The notes below the pieces were generated by a model. That model had not been told where the DNA came from. It did no database searches and was given only the letters and a program-made list of their open reading frames with translations. The translations under genes and the position numbers were made by a program. Source: Hippopus hippopus (lineage: Eukaryota > Mollusca > Bivalvia > Cardiida > Cardiidae). Taken from it: 64,000 bases of DNA. Positions within the stretch are counted from its first letter, which is position 1. Each line of letters starts with the position of its first letter. Where the stretch lies: assembly GCA_946811185.2 (NCBI GenBank), contig OX328106.1, positions 41,614,311 through 41,678,310 of the forward strand. Reading direction: 5' to 3'. Shown piece by piece: positions 21,181 to 31,989 of this stretch.

Positions 21181-23112
21181 TATTATACCCCGGTCGAAGA
21201 CAGGACGTATTATGTGATCACCCAAGGCGGGCAGGCGGGCGGGTGGGTTGGAAGGCGGCGTCCAGTTTTTGTCCGGAGCATAACTTTGTCATCTCCAGTC
21301 CGATTAACTTGAAACTTGGCATGTGTGTTTGTTGCAATAATACGGAGTGCAGTGCGAAAGAACAATAACTCTACCTCGTGCTGTCTTTGAGTTATTTCCC
21401 TTTGATTGTCATTTTTACAGCATTTTCTGTTTGTCCGGAGCATAACTTTGTCATCTCCAGTCCGATTGACTTGAAACTTGGCATGTGTTTGTTGCAATAA
21501 TACGGAGTGCAGTGCAAAAGAACCATAACTCTACCTCGTGCTGTCTTTGAGTTATTTCCCTTTGATCGTCATTTTTACAGCATTTTCTGCTTGTCCAGAG
21601 CATAACTTTGTCATCTCCAGTCCGATTGACTTGAAACTTGGCATGTGTGTTAGTTGCAATAATACGGATTGCAGTGCAAAAGAACCATAACTCTACCTCG
21701 TGCTGTCTTTGAGTTATTTCCCTTTGATCGTCATTTTTACAGCATTTTCTGCTGGTCCAGAGCATAATTTTGTCATCTGCAGTCCGATTGACTTGAAACT
21801 TGGCATGTGTGTTAGTTGCAATAATACGGAGTGCAGTGCAAAAGAACCATAACTCTACCTCATGCTGTCTTTGAGTTATTTCCCTTTGATAGTCATTTTT
21901 TACGGCATTTTCTGCTTGTCCAGAGCATAACTTTGTCATCTCCAGTCCGATTGACTTGAAACTTGGCATGTGTGTTTGTTGCAATAATACGGAGTGCAGT
22001 GCGAAAGAACCATAACTCTACCTCGTGCTGTCTTTGAGTCATTTCCCTTTGATCGTCATTTTTACAGCATTTTCTGCTTGTCCGGAATATAACTTTGTAA
22101 TCTCCAGTCCGATTGACTTGAAACTTGGTATATGTGTTTGTTGCAATAATACAGAGTGCAGTGCGAAATATAACTTTGTAATCTCCAGTCCGATTGACTT
22201 GAAACTTGGTATATGTGTTTGTTGCAATAATACAGAGTGCAGTGCTAAAGAACCATAACTTTACCTCATGCTTTCTTTCAGGTATTTCCCTTTGACATTT
22301 TTACAGCATTTTCTGCTTGTCCGGAGCATAACTTTGTCATCTCCAGTCTGATCGACTTGAAACTTGGCATGTGTGTTTGTTGCAATAATACAGAGTGCAC
22401 TGCGAAAGAACCATAATTCTACCTCGTGCTGTCTTTGAGTTATTTCCCTTTGATCGTCTTTTTTTCAGCATTTTCTGCTTGTCTGGAATATAACTTTGTC
22501 ATCTCCAGTCCGATTGACTTTAAACTTGGTATTTGTGTTTGTTGCAATAATATGGAGAGCAGTGCAAAAGAACCATAACTCTATCTCGTGCTGTCTTGAG
22601 TTATTTCCCTTTGATAGTCATTTTTTACAGCATTTTCTGCTTGTCCGGAGCATAACTTTGTCATCTCCAGTCTGATTGACTTGAAACTTGACATGTGTGT
22701 TTGTTGCAATAATACGGAGTGCAGTGCGAAAGAACCATAACTCTATCTCATGCTGTCTGAGTTATTTCCCTTTGATCGTCATTTTTATAGCATTTTCTGC
22801 TTGTCCAGAATATAACTTTGTCATCTCAAGTCAGAGTGACTTGAAACTTGGTATGCATGTTTGTTGCAATATTACGGAGTACAGTGCGCAAGAACAATAA
22901 CTCTACCTAGTGCGGATTTCGACTAATTCCACTTTGATATTCATTTTTACAGTATTTCTTGCTTGTCTGGAACGGAACTTTGTCACCTAAAGTCAAATTG
23001 ACTTGAGACTTGGTAAACATGTTTGTTGCATTACCTGCACTTTACGATTATGATACCCCCTTGACAACTGGCGGTGGGACGGGCGTATCTTGCGACAATT
23101 TGCCGCTCTTGT
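21181..23112 (+). mobile_element. Hairpin-capped tandem-repeat element, copy G2
   Basis: The 5' end repeats the head of G1 (TATTATACCCCGGTCGAAGA, then GACGTATTATGTGATCACCC and a GGCGGGC-rich leader). The 3' end is GGCGGTGGGACGGGCGTATC, an imperfect stem (GCGAC/GCCGC) and TCTTGTT. Minus-strand open frames at 21210-21984 and plus frames at 22025-22900 are products of the repeat unit. Confidence 0.8.
21271..22990 (+). repeat. ~162-bp tandem array in element G2
   Basis: About 10.5 copies. GTCCGGAGCATAAC or close variants start at 21271, 21433, 21593, 21755, 21918, 22080, 22319, 22482, 22643, 22803 and 22964. Steps are 160-163 bp, except for an extra ~78-bp partial duplication between 22080 and 22319. 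Each unit has TTGACTTGAAACTTGG and GAGTTATTTCCCTTTGAT. Confidence 0.95.
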
Positions 23113-23233
23113 TCCCAAATTCTTTCTATTATATCAACAACAAATTCCATAATTTGAGCCGCATTTTAATTGTTGTCTGCAAATGCTCTCACTTTGTACA
23201 AGTCTACTTCTATGTTGTGTGGAAAAGAGTTAA
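23113..23233 (-). mobile_element. MITE I, right part, rejoining 20671-20780
   Basis: Starts CCCAAATTCTTTCTA, matching the family sequence directly after the CCTTTT at 20775-20780. Continues to TTGTCTGCAAATGCTCTCAC and ends TGTGTGGAAAAGAGTTAAC. Confidence 0.8.
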
Positions 23234-23736
23234 CAGTGTGGCAAAGGAAAAGTTGCTTGTGACAAGCAATCTACTAACTTTGAATGCTTTGATTTTGGAC
23301 CAATTTGAAAACAGTATAAGTTGTGTTGGACTTTGTACAAATTTGACTTCTCACTCCTCATACAATGGACAGCGTTGGAAAACATTTCAAAATGATATCT
23401 GTGCTATTAAAAAAAAATATGTTTTTGTCTTTCCTTCAAATGTTTGTCATTTTTTAAATTTGCAAAAAAAAATTCACTCTGTAGACAGTAAGTTTATGTT
23501 GAAATTGATATTTAATTAAAATTTCTCCCTGGAAAACCTCAAGGTCATGAATATTGAGCTACATGTGTGTTACAAAATTAAATGGTGCTGAAAAATGTGT
23601 TTCTCTAGCAAGTTTTAACTTACTGCCAAATAAATTTGATTTTGAATAAATCCACTGTAGAAATCTTTGGAAAACAGTAGAACAATCTTTTTGCTATAAA
23701 ATGTAACATGCAAATGGTTGGTTGCTTCCACAAATG
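23234..23736. other. No feature recognised
   Basis: AT-rich. The 169-residue frame at 23010-23519 starts inside G2, crosses the MITE I fragment and ends here, so it is not a gene. Confidence 0.55.
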
Positions 23737-25351
23737 TTTTTAGCTCACCTGAGCACGAAGTGCTCATGGTGAGCTATTGTGATCGTGCTGTGTCCGGCGT
23801 CCGGCGACCGTCATCAACTTTTTACCTTGTGTACGCTCTAGAGGCTACACTTTCAGTCCGATATTCATGAAACTTGCTCAGAATGTTTGCCTCGATGATA
23901 TCTTGGACAAGTTCGATAATGGGTCATGCCAGGTCAAACACTAAGTCACTAGGTCAAATCTTAGAAAAACCTTGTGTACGCTCTAGAGGCAACATTTTCT
24001 GTCCAATACTCCTGAAAGTTGGTCAGAATGTTTGCCTTGATAATATCTTGGACGAGTTTGAAGATGGAACATGTCGGGTCAAAAACTAGGTCACCAGGTC
24101 AAATCTTAGAAAAACCTTGTGTACGCTCTACAGATCACATTTTCAGTCTGATACTTGTGAAACTTGGTCAGAATGTTTGTCTTGATGATATCTCGGACGT
24201 GTTCAAAAATGGGTCATGCCGGGTCAAAAACTAGGTCACTAGGTCAAATCTTAGAAAACCCTTGTGTAAGCTTTAGAGGCCACATTTTCAGTCCAAAACT
24301 CCTGAAACTTGGTCAGAATGTTTGTCTCGATTATATCTCGGACAAGTTTGAAAGTGGGTCATGTCGGGTCAAAAAGTAGGTCATTAGGTCAAATCTTAGA
24401 AAAACCTTGTGCACACTCTAGAGGCCACATTTACAATCCAAAACTCCTGAAACTTGGTCAGAATGTTTGTCTTGATGATATCTCAAACGAGTTTGAAAAT
24501 GGGTCATGTCGGGTCAAACATTAAGTCACTAGGTCAAATCTTAGAAAAACCTTGTGTACGCTCTAGAAACCACATTTTGTGTCAAAAACTCTTAAAGCTT
24601 GGTCAGAATGTTTGTCTTGATGATACCTTGGACGAGTATGAAAATGGGTAATGTCCGGTCAAAAGCTAGGTCACTAATTCAAATCTTAGAAACACCTTGT
24701 GTACGCTTTAGTGGCCACATTTTCAGTCAACAACTCCTGAAAATTGGTCAGAATGTTTGTTTTGGTGATATTTCAAAAGAGTTTGATAATGGGTAATGTT
24801 GGGTCAAAAACTAGGTCACTTGGTCAAATCTTAGAAAAACCTTGTGTACGCTCTGGAGGCCATATTTTCAGTCCGATACTCATGAAACTTGGTCAGAATG
24901 TTTGTCTTGGTGATATCTCAAAAGTGTTTGATAATGGGTAATGTCTGGTCAAAAACTTGGTCACTAGGTCAAATCTTAGAAAAACCTTGTGTATGCTCTA
25001 GAGGCCACATTTTTAGTCCAAAACTCTTGAAAATTGGTCAGACTGTTTGTCTTGATAATATCTTGGAAGAATCTGAAAATGGGTAATGTCGGATCGAAAA
25101 CTAGGTCACTAGGTCAAATCGTCGAAAACCTTGTATACTTTCTAGAGGCCTCATTTTTAATGCAATACTCATGAAACTTGGTCAGAATGTTGGTCTTGCA
25201 CCAGTTTGCAAGTGGGTCATTTCGGGTCAATAACTCATGAAAATCTTGGTAGACTGTTTGTCATAATATCTCAAAAGAGATTGACAATGGGTCATGTTTG
25301 GTCAAAAGACTCAGGTGAGCCACTTCAGGGCCATCAGGGCCCTCTTGTTTT
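23737..25351 (+). mobile_element. Hairpin-capped tandem-repeat element, copy C (complete)
   Basis: Lies in TTTT at 23737-23740. The 5' hairpin 23742-23775 is almost perfect: AGCTCACC and TGAGCAC pair with GTGCTCA and GGTGAGCT around a GAA loop with one bulge. The leader is GTGTCCGGCGTCCGG. The body is ten 145-bp monomers. The 3' end has CTCAGGTGAGC (inverse of the 5' end), GGGCC-ATCAG-GGCCC and CTCTTGTTTT. No coding capacity. It is the best-preserved copy of the family that includes 6251-7888, 14234-14387 and 42264-42555. Confidence 0.85.
23830..25300 (+). repeat. 145-bp tandem array in element C
   Basis: About ten units of exactly or nearly 145 bp (CAGAATGTTTG at 23878, 24023, 24168, 24313, 24458, 24603, 24748, 24893). 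Because 145 is not a multiple of 3, the same peptide (MVRMFVLMIS...) reappears as a series of ~65-78-codon frames rotating through the three phases. This shows that the open frames are incidental. Confidence 0.95.
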
Positions 25352-25404
25352 CATTGAATGTAGACTTTTATCTCCTAAAATTTTTTCACTGTGGTTAGTT
25401 GTAC

Positions 25405-26042
25405 TTAAAGAGGCCCTTATACTCATTTTCAGCCAATTTTAACTCATTTTGTCTTTATTTTATCAAACTATAGTCATTCTCATATCTTCATGTCAAATAC
25501 TGCACCTGACGGTTGCAAGGTTGCTTAGATTACGGTCGATAGAAAATGCATTTCGCTGAGTTGAGGCCTTCCATGTAAACAGACTCGTCGTTTCTGGTTT
25601 TTGAATCAAAGATTTCGATATATCCGTTATACACTTGGGTAGATTCGTATGATGGTCATGCATTCTGTCACGTGACTATATTTGACCTTCGCCCTGCGTC
25701 TAATGAGGTAAACAAAGGAAAATGGAGGCTTCTCTGTTGCAGCCTAAATTTTCAGACGGAGGTCGCAGCCTATATGAAAATTACACCGTATCCGACTCTA
25801 GGCAGAAACCAACGATAAATTTCTGTGACGCACCGCCATTGTTTACAGCTTCAATCGTCAGCCAGTTTTCTTCTGACCAATGTTCGGTTTCTAATACAAA
25901 TCTCCGTGTTTCTTTTTTTCAATTACACCATATATGTCAGTAATTTATCCATGTTTACACAAAGGACTGATTTCTGTAAGATTCTAAATTGTTTGAAATT
26001 TAACAGCGTTTTTGCTCACCGGCTGTAGACGGGCATCTTTAA
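25405..26042. mobile_element. Candidate TTAA-ended element
   Basis: TTAAAGAGGCCCTTATAC at 25405 and, on the other strand from 26042, TTAAAGATGCCCGTCTAC form imperfect 18-bp terminal inverted repeats including TTAA. The open frame at 25722-25943 begins GAAAATGGAGG, a good start context, but has no recognisable domain. No transposase is encoded. Confidence 0.5.
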
Positions 26043-26151
26043 GCCATGGTCACATTTACGGTCATACATGTAGTTGTTCGTAATTAATTTCAAATGTAGT
26101 CTGCTATAGTGCTACTATGGTCAACTACGTTGAAGTACGTTCAAAGTAGGT

Positions 26152-26448
26152 TCAAACTTGGCAATATAGAAAACAGTGATGCATCCAGCGTGCGGCATTG
26201 CCCCTTTCTTTCCGAGAATGCCTCCAAAATCTAAAAGCTATGCGTGCAAAATGCCGCATTATTACCGTAATGTGCGCATTATGAAAAGCACATTGCGCGG
26301 TGCCGAAAAAACTAATACGGTCTCGGAAACTATTCCATCCAAAAACTATGATTTGGATAAAAGTTTTAGTCATCAATTTCCGCGAGTCATCGACGGAAAT
26401 GGCATCAGAAAGAACACTGTTCGATTTTTTCGTGAAACCGTGCAATAG
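26152..26448. other. Open frames on both strands inside the ACTACG element, unidentified
   Basis: Plus frame 26176-26448 (90 codons) and minus frame 26445-26152 (97 codons) overlap in sequence noticeably less AT-rich than its surroundings. Neither shows a domain I recognise. One could be a remnant of the element's own gene. Confidence 0.25.
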
Positions 26449-26879
26449 TTACAGAAAATAGGATTGGAAATGATCAGGCTGTGCCTGAGAAAAAAATGAC
26501 TTATCACCTGTTGGTTAGAAAAAGTTGGCCTTGGTTGGGCATGAATTACACGCGAGACCTCAGGTAAGAGAATACATGCACAAAAAAGGCCTTTATACGC
26601 TTATCTTGTGTAAATTGACAGTTTTTGAAGTTACTTGTTACCCTCATTGACAAATTTGTGTCAAATCGTGCGGAAATACTTACCTAGATATGAAAAATCG
26701 ATCGTTAAAAAAACACGGAAAGCCATGACACAACTAAATGTCTCTTTTGCCATCGTCTGATCAGAGTCACTTTAGACTGCCTTTTCAGCTTTTAAATGAC
26801 TTTAAGCAGAAAATTTAAGATTTTTTGCTGCAAATCATCAGAATGGATTGCTTTACGTCTAGTTGGGAACCATATTGTC

Positions 26880-27697
26880 TAGGGGTGAAACAATACGGTA
26901 AAAAGTATATTGCAATATATTGCAATACAGCTGACCCGTATTGCAATACGTATTGCAATATGCTGTATATGCTGACATTTAGCATATCTGACCACTTGTA
27001 GTCACTGTTAGGGTAGCATATGCTCAAAAGGTGATAAAGAAAACTAGTACATCTGCTTCAAGAAACTCTTCCATTCTTTCAAGATAATGAACTAAAAAGC
27101 AATTGTTTTGCATGAACAAATAATATTTTTGACAAAGTCAGACTCGCTCTCCTGACGATTTTCGTCTGTAATTTTTTTTTCAAGGGCACGCTTGTTTATG
27201 TATAAAAACCAGCCCTACCATACCGAACTTCGGGAGCTTAACAGAGTAGACAGTGCGATGCGCTAACTTACTCAGTTGCTCAACTAACACTAATACTTTC
27301 CCGCTTATCTACCGGAAAGAAACGCAAAATAAGTGTGAGCAAAGTTATAAGAAATGAATAACAAACAAACTCCGTTGATCCAAAAGCAGTAATACGGTCG
27401 ACGGTTATTTGGATTTCGTGTCGCGAATTTGAGGTGGTGATAGTTTTACCTTAACACCGGTGACACCGCCTGTGGAAAAAATAAACAACTTTCGCTTTCG
27501 GAAATCTTTCTGTAAGTTGCAAAACGATCGATTTCTGACAGAATTTTTGGGAAAACCGGACTTTCTGATGCAATAAAGAGAAGTTGACATATTGCAGAAA
27601 TACCGATACGGTAAAATTTGAACCAGTTTCGGTTTTTTTTTTGTTTTTTTTAACAGACCGCGGTTAATCAGTAAATCGGTAAACTGTTTCACCACTA
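26880..27697. mobile_element. hAT-like non-autonomous element with 8-bp duplication
   Basis: Ends TAGGGGTGAAACAATACGG and, on the other strand, TAGTGGTGAAACAGTTTACC. Identical 8-bp flanks ATATTGTC at 26872-26879 and 27698-27705. Short TAGNGGTG inverted ends and an 8-bp duplication are characteristic of the hAT superfamily. The left subterminal region holds repeated TATTGCAATA palindromes (26905-26960). No transposase. Confidence 0.8.
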
Positions 27698-29815
27698 ATA
27701 TTGTCATACCCGCTAACATAAAATCTTACCCCAGGTTTACAGCTCAGGGGTGAAGTGTACCCGTGCAATAAAGAAGTTAGCGGGAACACTGCTGTTTGTA
27801 TGAGTTGAATCATTGTGTGATGCATTAGAGAAGATGCACATTTTACATTTATTGTAGCACTCCTTTATCTAACCAATTATTCCTTTTATTTTCCAAAAAA
27901 AATCCATTGCCCCATTTTCGTATTAGAGTGCTCCCTTTTTGTTAGAATTAGGGGGCATGTGCCCCACATTTTGAAGTTTCTAGATGCATCACTGTAGAAA
28001 GTCTAAGTAGGTTGAACTACGTGTAAATACGGCTAACTACATTCAACTACGTGCAAAGTGGCTAGGGTAAACTAGGGTACTACTACGTCTAACTACGATT
28101 AACTACGCTAAACTATGCATAAACTACGTCCTAAGTACGCACAACTACGGTAAATTAAGGTCAACTGTGTTAAGCTACGGTAAAACATTGTGGTTGTGCC
28201 TGCTCAGTACAGGTAGGCTGCAGTCATTGTACTTTTAACTACTGTCACATCCAGACCTGGGTCCAATTACAATTGTAATTTAATTAATTGTAATTAATTA
28301 CAGTTTTTCTGTTATCTTGAAGTAATTGGTAATTGATGTAAAAATGATTTAATTTAATAGAAAATAATTATTAAAAGAATATAATGGGTAAATAATTAAC
28401 AATATTAAAATCAATTACTGTTCAATTACATGTAGAAGAAACTCTTCCATTCTTTCAAGATAATGAACTAAAAAGCAATTGTTTTGCATGAACAAATAAT
28501 ATTTTTGACAAAGTCAGACTCGCTCTCCTGACGATTTTCGTCTGTAATTTTTTTTTCTTCAAGGGCACGCTTGTTTATGTATAAAAACCAGCCCTACCAT
28601 ACCGAACTTCGGGAGCTTAACAGAGTAGACAGTGCGATGCGCTAACTTACTCAGTTGCTCAACTAACACTAATACTTTCCCGCTTATCTACCGGAAAGAA
28701 ACGCAAAATAAGTGTGAGCAAAGTTATAAGAAATGAATAACAAACAAACTCCGTTGATCCAAAAGTAGTAATACGGTCGACGGTTATTTGGATTTCGTGT
28801 CGCGAATTTGAGGTGGTGATAGTTTTACCTTAACACCGGTGACACCGCCTGTGGAAAAAATAAACAACTTTCGCTTTCGGAAATCTTTCTGTAAGTTGCA
28901 AAACGATCGATTTCTGACAGAATTTTTGGGAAAACCGGACTTTCTGATGCAATAAAGAGAAGTTGACATATTGCAGAAATACCGATACGGTAAAATTTGA
29001 ACCAGTTTCGGTTTTTTTTTGTTTTTTTTAACAGACCGCGGTTAATCAGTAAATCGGTAAACTGTTTCACCACTAATATTGTCATACCCGCTAACATAAA
29101 ATCTTACCCCAGGTTTACAGCTCAGGGGTGAAGTGTACCCGTGCAATAAAGAAGTTAGCGGGAACACTGCTGTTTGTATGAGTTGAATCATTGTGTGATG
29201 CATTAGAGAAGATGCACATTTTACATTTATTGTAGCACTCCTTTATCTAACCAATTATTCCTTTTATTTTCCAAAAAAAATCCATTGCCCCATTTTCGTA
29301 TTAGAGTGCTCCCTTTTTGTTAGAATTAGGGGGCATGTGCCCCACATTTTGAAGTTTCTAGATGCATCACTGTAGAAAGTCTAAGTAGGTTGAACTACGT
29401 GTAAATACGGCTAACTACATTCAACTACGTGCAAAGTGGCTAGGGTAAACTAGGGTACTACTACGTCTAACTACGATTAACTACGCTAAACTATGCATAA
29501 ACTACGTCCTAAGTACGCACAACTACGGTAAATTAAGGTCAACTGTGTTAAGCTACGGTAAAACATTGTGGTTGTGCCTGCTCAGTACAGGTAGGCTGCA
29601 GTCATTGTACTTTTAACTACTGTCACATCCAGACCTGGGTCCAATTACAATTGTAATTTAATTAATTGTAATTAATTACAGTTTTTCTGTTATCTTGAAG
29701 TAATTGGTAATTGATGTAAAAATGATTTAATTTAATAGAAAATAATTATTAAAAGAATATAATGGGTAAATAATTAACAATATTAAAATCAATTACTGTT
29801 CAATTACATGTAGAA
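27061..29815 (+). repeat. 1.38-kb near-identical tandem duplication
   Basis: Unit 1 is 27061-28437 and unit 2 is 28438-29815. I see only a C/T change at 27387 versus 28766, a TTC insertion in unit 2 near 28558 and T-run length differences. The unit starts within the hAT element (26880-27697), covers an ACTACG block and ends inside the hAT element at 29630-30678. The left end of that second element therefore appears twice (28252 and 29630). AGAA microhomology is present at the junctions. This is either a very recent duplication or an assembly artefact. Confidence 0.95.
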
Positions 29816-29948
29816 AACAATGCAGCAAATAAACCCTTGGCAAAAGACAGGTTTTTATTCAGTAATTATTTTTACCTTGGAGTATAAAAATCACCCTTGG
29901 TTATCACCTAAAAAGGTATCATTCATGAATGTAAAACTGTTGAAATGG

Positions 29949-30173
29949 ATAAACCTGTACCCAAACTGTCCAAAATTGTAAAACCTTTCAGAGGTCAAAT
30001 TAAATGTAGCTCAAATGCTGGAACTTGTCTGTAAAAGGGTAGAAAACATTTTGGGAAAAGGAGAAAAAGCCAATATTTTCTCTTTTTTCCACAATGTTTT
30101 CAAAAACTGTGTGTCTCAGGGTCGTTGGAAGTCAGGATTGTATGGAAAAGGATTGTATGGTAAAGAGGTAATC
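29949..30173 (+). mobile_element. MITE I copy inside the hAT-like element
   Basis: ACCTGTACCCAAACTGTCC through AAATTAAATGTAGCTCAAAT, a damaged palindrome (GGGAAAAGGAGAAAAAGCC) and end GTATGGTAAAGAGGTAA. The left terminus is degraded. Confidence 0.7.
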
Positions 30174-30236
30174 TGTGGTACATTCATCATAACTGTGTTT
30201 TTTTTACATTTTATCGAATAAAAAGATCTACTTCGT

Positions 30237-30473
30237 TCTTTAATTATTTACCAGACTAACAAAATTTGGGATCTAACAAACTAAAAGTATAATTATGCAG
30301 ATGATATATCGAATGGAGCTCAAATGAAAATTTCTGTCTTTGATAAAGTAGAAAACATTGCAAGAAAAGGAGAAAATGCCGGTAACCAGGATTTTTCTCC
30401 TTACCTCGCAATGAGGCTTTATCTTTCAGGATCATTAAAGCTTGGGCTTGTGTGGTACCTAGCAGGTTAAAGT
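30237..30473 (+). mobile_element. MITE I copy inside the hAT-like element
   Basis: TTTAATTATTTACCAGACTA to GTGTGGTACCTAGCAGGTTAA. The palindrome is recognisable (GAGAAAATGCCGGTAACC) with an eroded right arm. Confidence 0.75.
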
Positions 30474-30479
30474 TTCATA

Positions 30480-30557
30480 CTCTGTTTATAAATATAATGC
30501 CAAATGATTAAAAAACAATTCTGTTTATAAATATAATGCCAAATGATCAAAAAACAA
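30480..30557 (+). repeat. ~39-bp tandem duplication
   Basis: TCTGTTTATAAATATAATGC followed by CAAATGATTAAAAAACAAT occurs twice in succession with one base change. Confidence 0.9.
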
Positions 30558-31195
30558 TTATAGATTTGATTCATTACTTTCATGGAAAGCAAGCAATTAT
30601 AATCATAACTTAATTGAAACATTTCTATTTTAATTGTAATTTATTAATTACTTTTTAAAATAACTGAATCCAGGTCTGGTCACATTTTATATAGTTGACC
30701 ATATTAGGGAATTACCGTAGTTGAACGTATTAAACACACTACGGTTAAGTATGGTCAATTACGATTAACTGCGGTCAACTACGTTCAAACTACAGTCACT
30801 GTACGGTCACAGCATTGTAGTTAACTGTAACAAATTTTTGAACATATTCAAAAATTATGCGCTTACTATGGGCAAATCGTAAGTTCAAACTACGTATATT
30901 ACTACACTGAACTATGGTTAACTACGTGTAATACATTCAATACATTTAACTACGGCCATCTACGGTCATTCCCCACTACGGTCTAGTACGTAAGGTGTGA
31001 CCATGGCTTTAATGATGATAGTACAAGTATTGTGTATGATATGAGATATTATTGGTATACTAAACTAACATTATGATCCTGGTATATACTTCTCTCCCTC
31101 AACAGAGGTTTTCAAGTGGAAACATAGCCAACTCTATTTATATATGGAATATGCTGCATTGTTTGCTGTGATACAATTGCAAAATGTTGAAAGCA

Positions 31196-31391
31196 ACCAA
31201 CCTGAACACTTTGCCAGACAACAAAATTTTAGACTTGTCTAATTTGGAATTATTCGCAGACAAGAAATGGAATGTGTGACTTGTGTCTTTGCTGAGAAAA
31301 TGAGAACATGCTTGCCAACATTTTCTTCTTTTCCCACAATTTTTTCAGATGTGTAAACTATTGCCCATGGTAGTGAAAACTTAGGATTCAG
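31196..31391 (+). mobile_element. MITE I subfamily copy
   Basis: AACACTTTGCCAGACAACAA start. The right part is shared only with the copy at 31750-31985 (GTGAAAACTTAGGATTCAGG, AATACTGGCATTTG), so the two form a subfamily with a different right half. The palindrome is partly eroded. Confidence 0.7.
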
Positions 31392-31749
31392 GAATACTGG
31401 CATTTGTCACAGATTATTAGATAACTCCTTACTTCATGTGGCTGATTAGGCTGTAGATACTGAATGTACTGTGTTGTTTGAAGAAACAAAAAGTACCGGT
31501 ATTTCAAATTTAATACTTGTACTTTTAGTGTTTTATTACAATAGTGTGAGTAGTGGGAAACCAATATCATGATTATCAGAGAATTTAGCAGATACACAGA
31601 TACACACTTACCTCCCTCAAAAAATATGTTGATGAGGAAATGCAACATGCAGCTTGTGAATACTGTTGTACAAATTCAAAAAACAAATGGATAAGTATAA
31701 TGGCTGCTATGATACAAACGAAAATATTGTGAAATATTGCAAATTGAGC

Positions 31750-31985
31750 AAGGTTCCATCCTTAACTATTTGCCAGATTACAAAATTTTGGACATGTCCA
31801 ATTTGAAAGCATGTGCAGACGACAAATGAAATGCGAGTGAAATGAAGAGACGTGTTTTTCCGGAGGAAATGAGAAAATGTGACATTTACTTACCGGTAGT
31901 TTCTTCTTTTTCCACAATGTTTTCGGAAGTATGGATATTCCCCAAGTTAGTGAAAACTTAGGATTCAGGAATACTGGCATTTGAC
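31750..31985 (+). mobile_element. MITE I subfamily copy
   Basis: CTTAACTATTTGCCAGATTA start, AAGCATGTGCAGACGACAAA, and the subfamily right half ending ACTGGCATTTGACACAG, as at 31196-31391. Confidence 0.7.
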
Positions 31986-31989
31986 ACAG

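Larger units (their letters stand above)
29630..30678. mobile_element. hAT-like element hosting two MITE I copies
   Basis: Ends CAGACCTGGGTCCAATTA and, on the other strand, CAGACCTGGATTCAGTTA. Flanks GTCACATC (29622-29629) and GTCACATT (30679-30686) differ at one base, so a 7-of-8 hAT-type target duplication. Subterminal AATTGTAATTAATTA tracts lie at both sides. No coding capacity. Confidence 0.75.
26043..31007. mobile_element. TIR element with ACTACG-rich subterminal repeats
   Basis: 12-bp perfect inverted termini (GCCATGGTCACA) flanked by TTTAA on both sides (26038-26042, 31008-31012), a credible target-site duplication. Just inside both ends are many degenerate ACTACG/GGTCAACTACG units (26085-26150; 30700-30985), and more lie in the interior blocks near 28000-28180 and 29390-29560. 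Two hAT-like insertions, two MITE I copies and a tandem duplication have enlarged it to ~5 kb. No transposase domain is visible. Superfamily unknown. Confidence 0.65.

Noticed and set aside
21210..21984. Minus-strand 95- and 177-residue frames with internal repeats
   Set aside because: They read the ~162-bp tandem unit of element G2; 162 is a multiple of 3, so the frame stays open without coding selection.
23010..23519. A 169-residue frame on the plus strand
   Set aside because: Crosses the end of element G2, a MITE I fragment and AT-rich sequence; a chance frame.
23830..25300. CRISPR-like or satellite array interpretation of regular repeats
   Set aside because: Units are contiguous without spacers, in a eukaryotic element with defined ends; they belong to a transposon body.
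27405..29097. Two nearly identical minus-strand frames (104 and 90 residues)
   Set aside because: Duplicated only because the 1.38-kb unit is duplicated; they lie on the right part of a non-coding hAT-like element and have no domain.
27061..29815. Interpretation of the duplicated 1.38-kb units as long terminal repeats
   Set aside because: They are directly adjacent with no internal coding region, primer site or TG...CA ends, and the breakpoints cut through two other elements.
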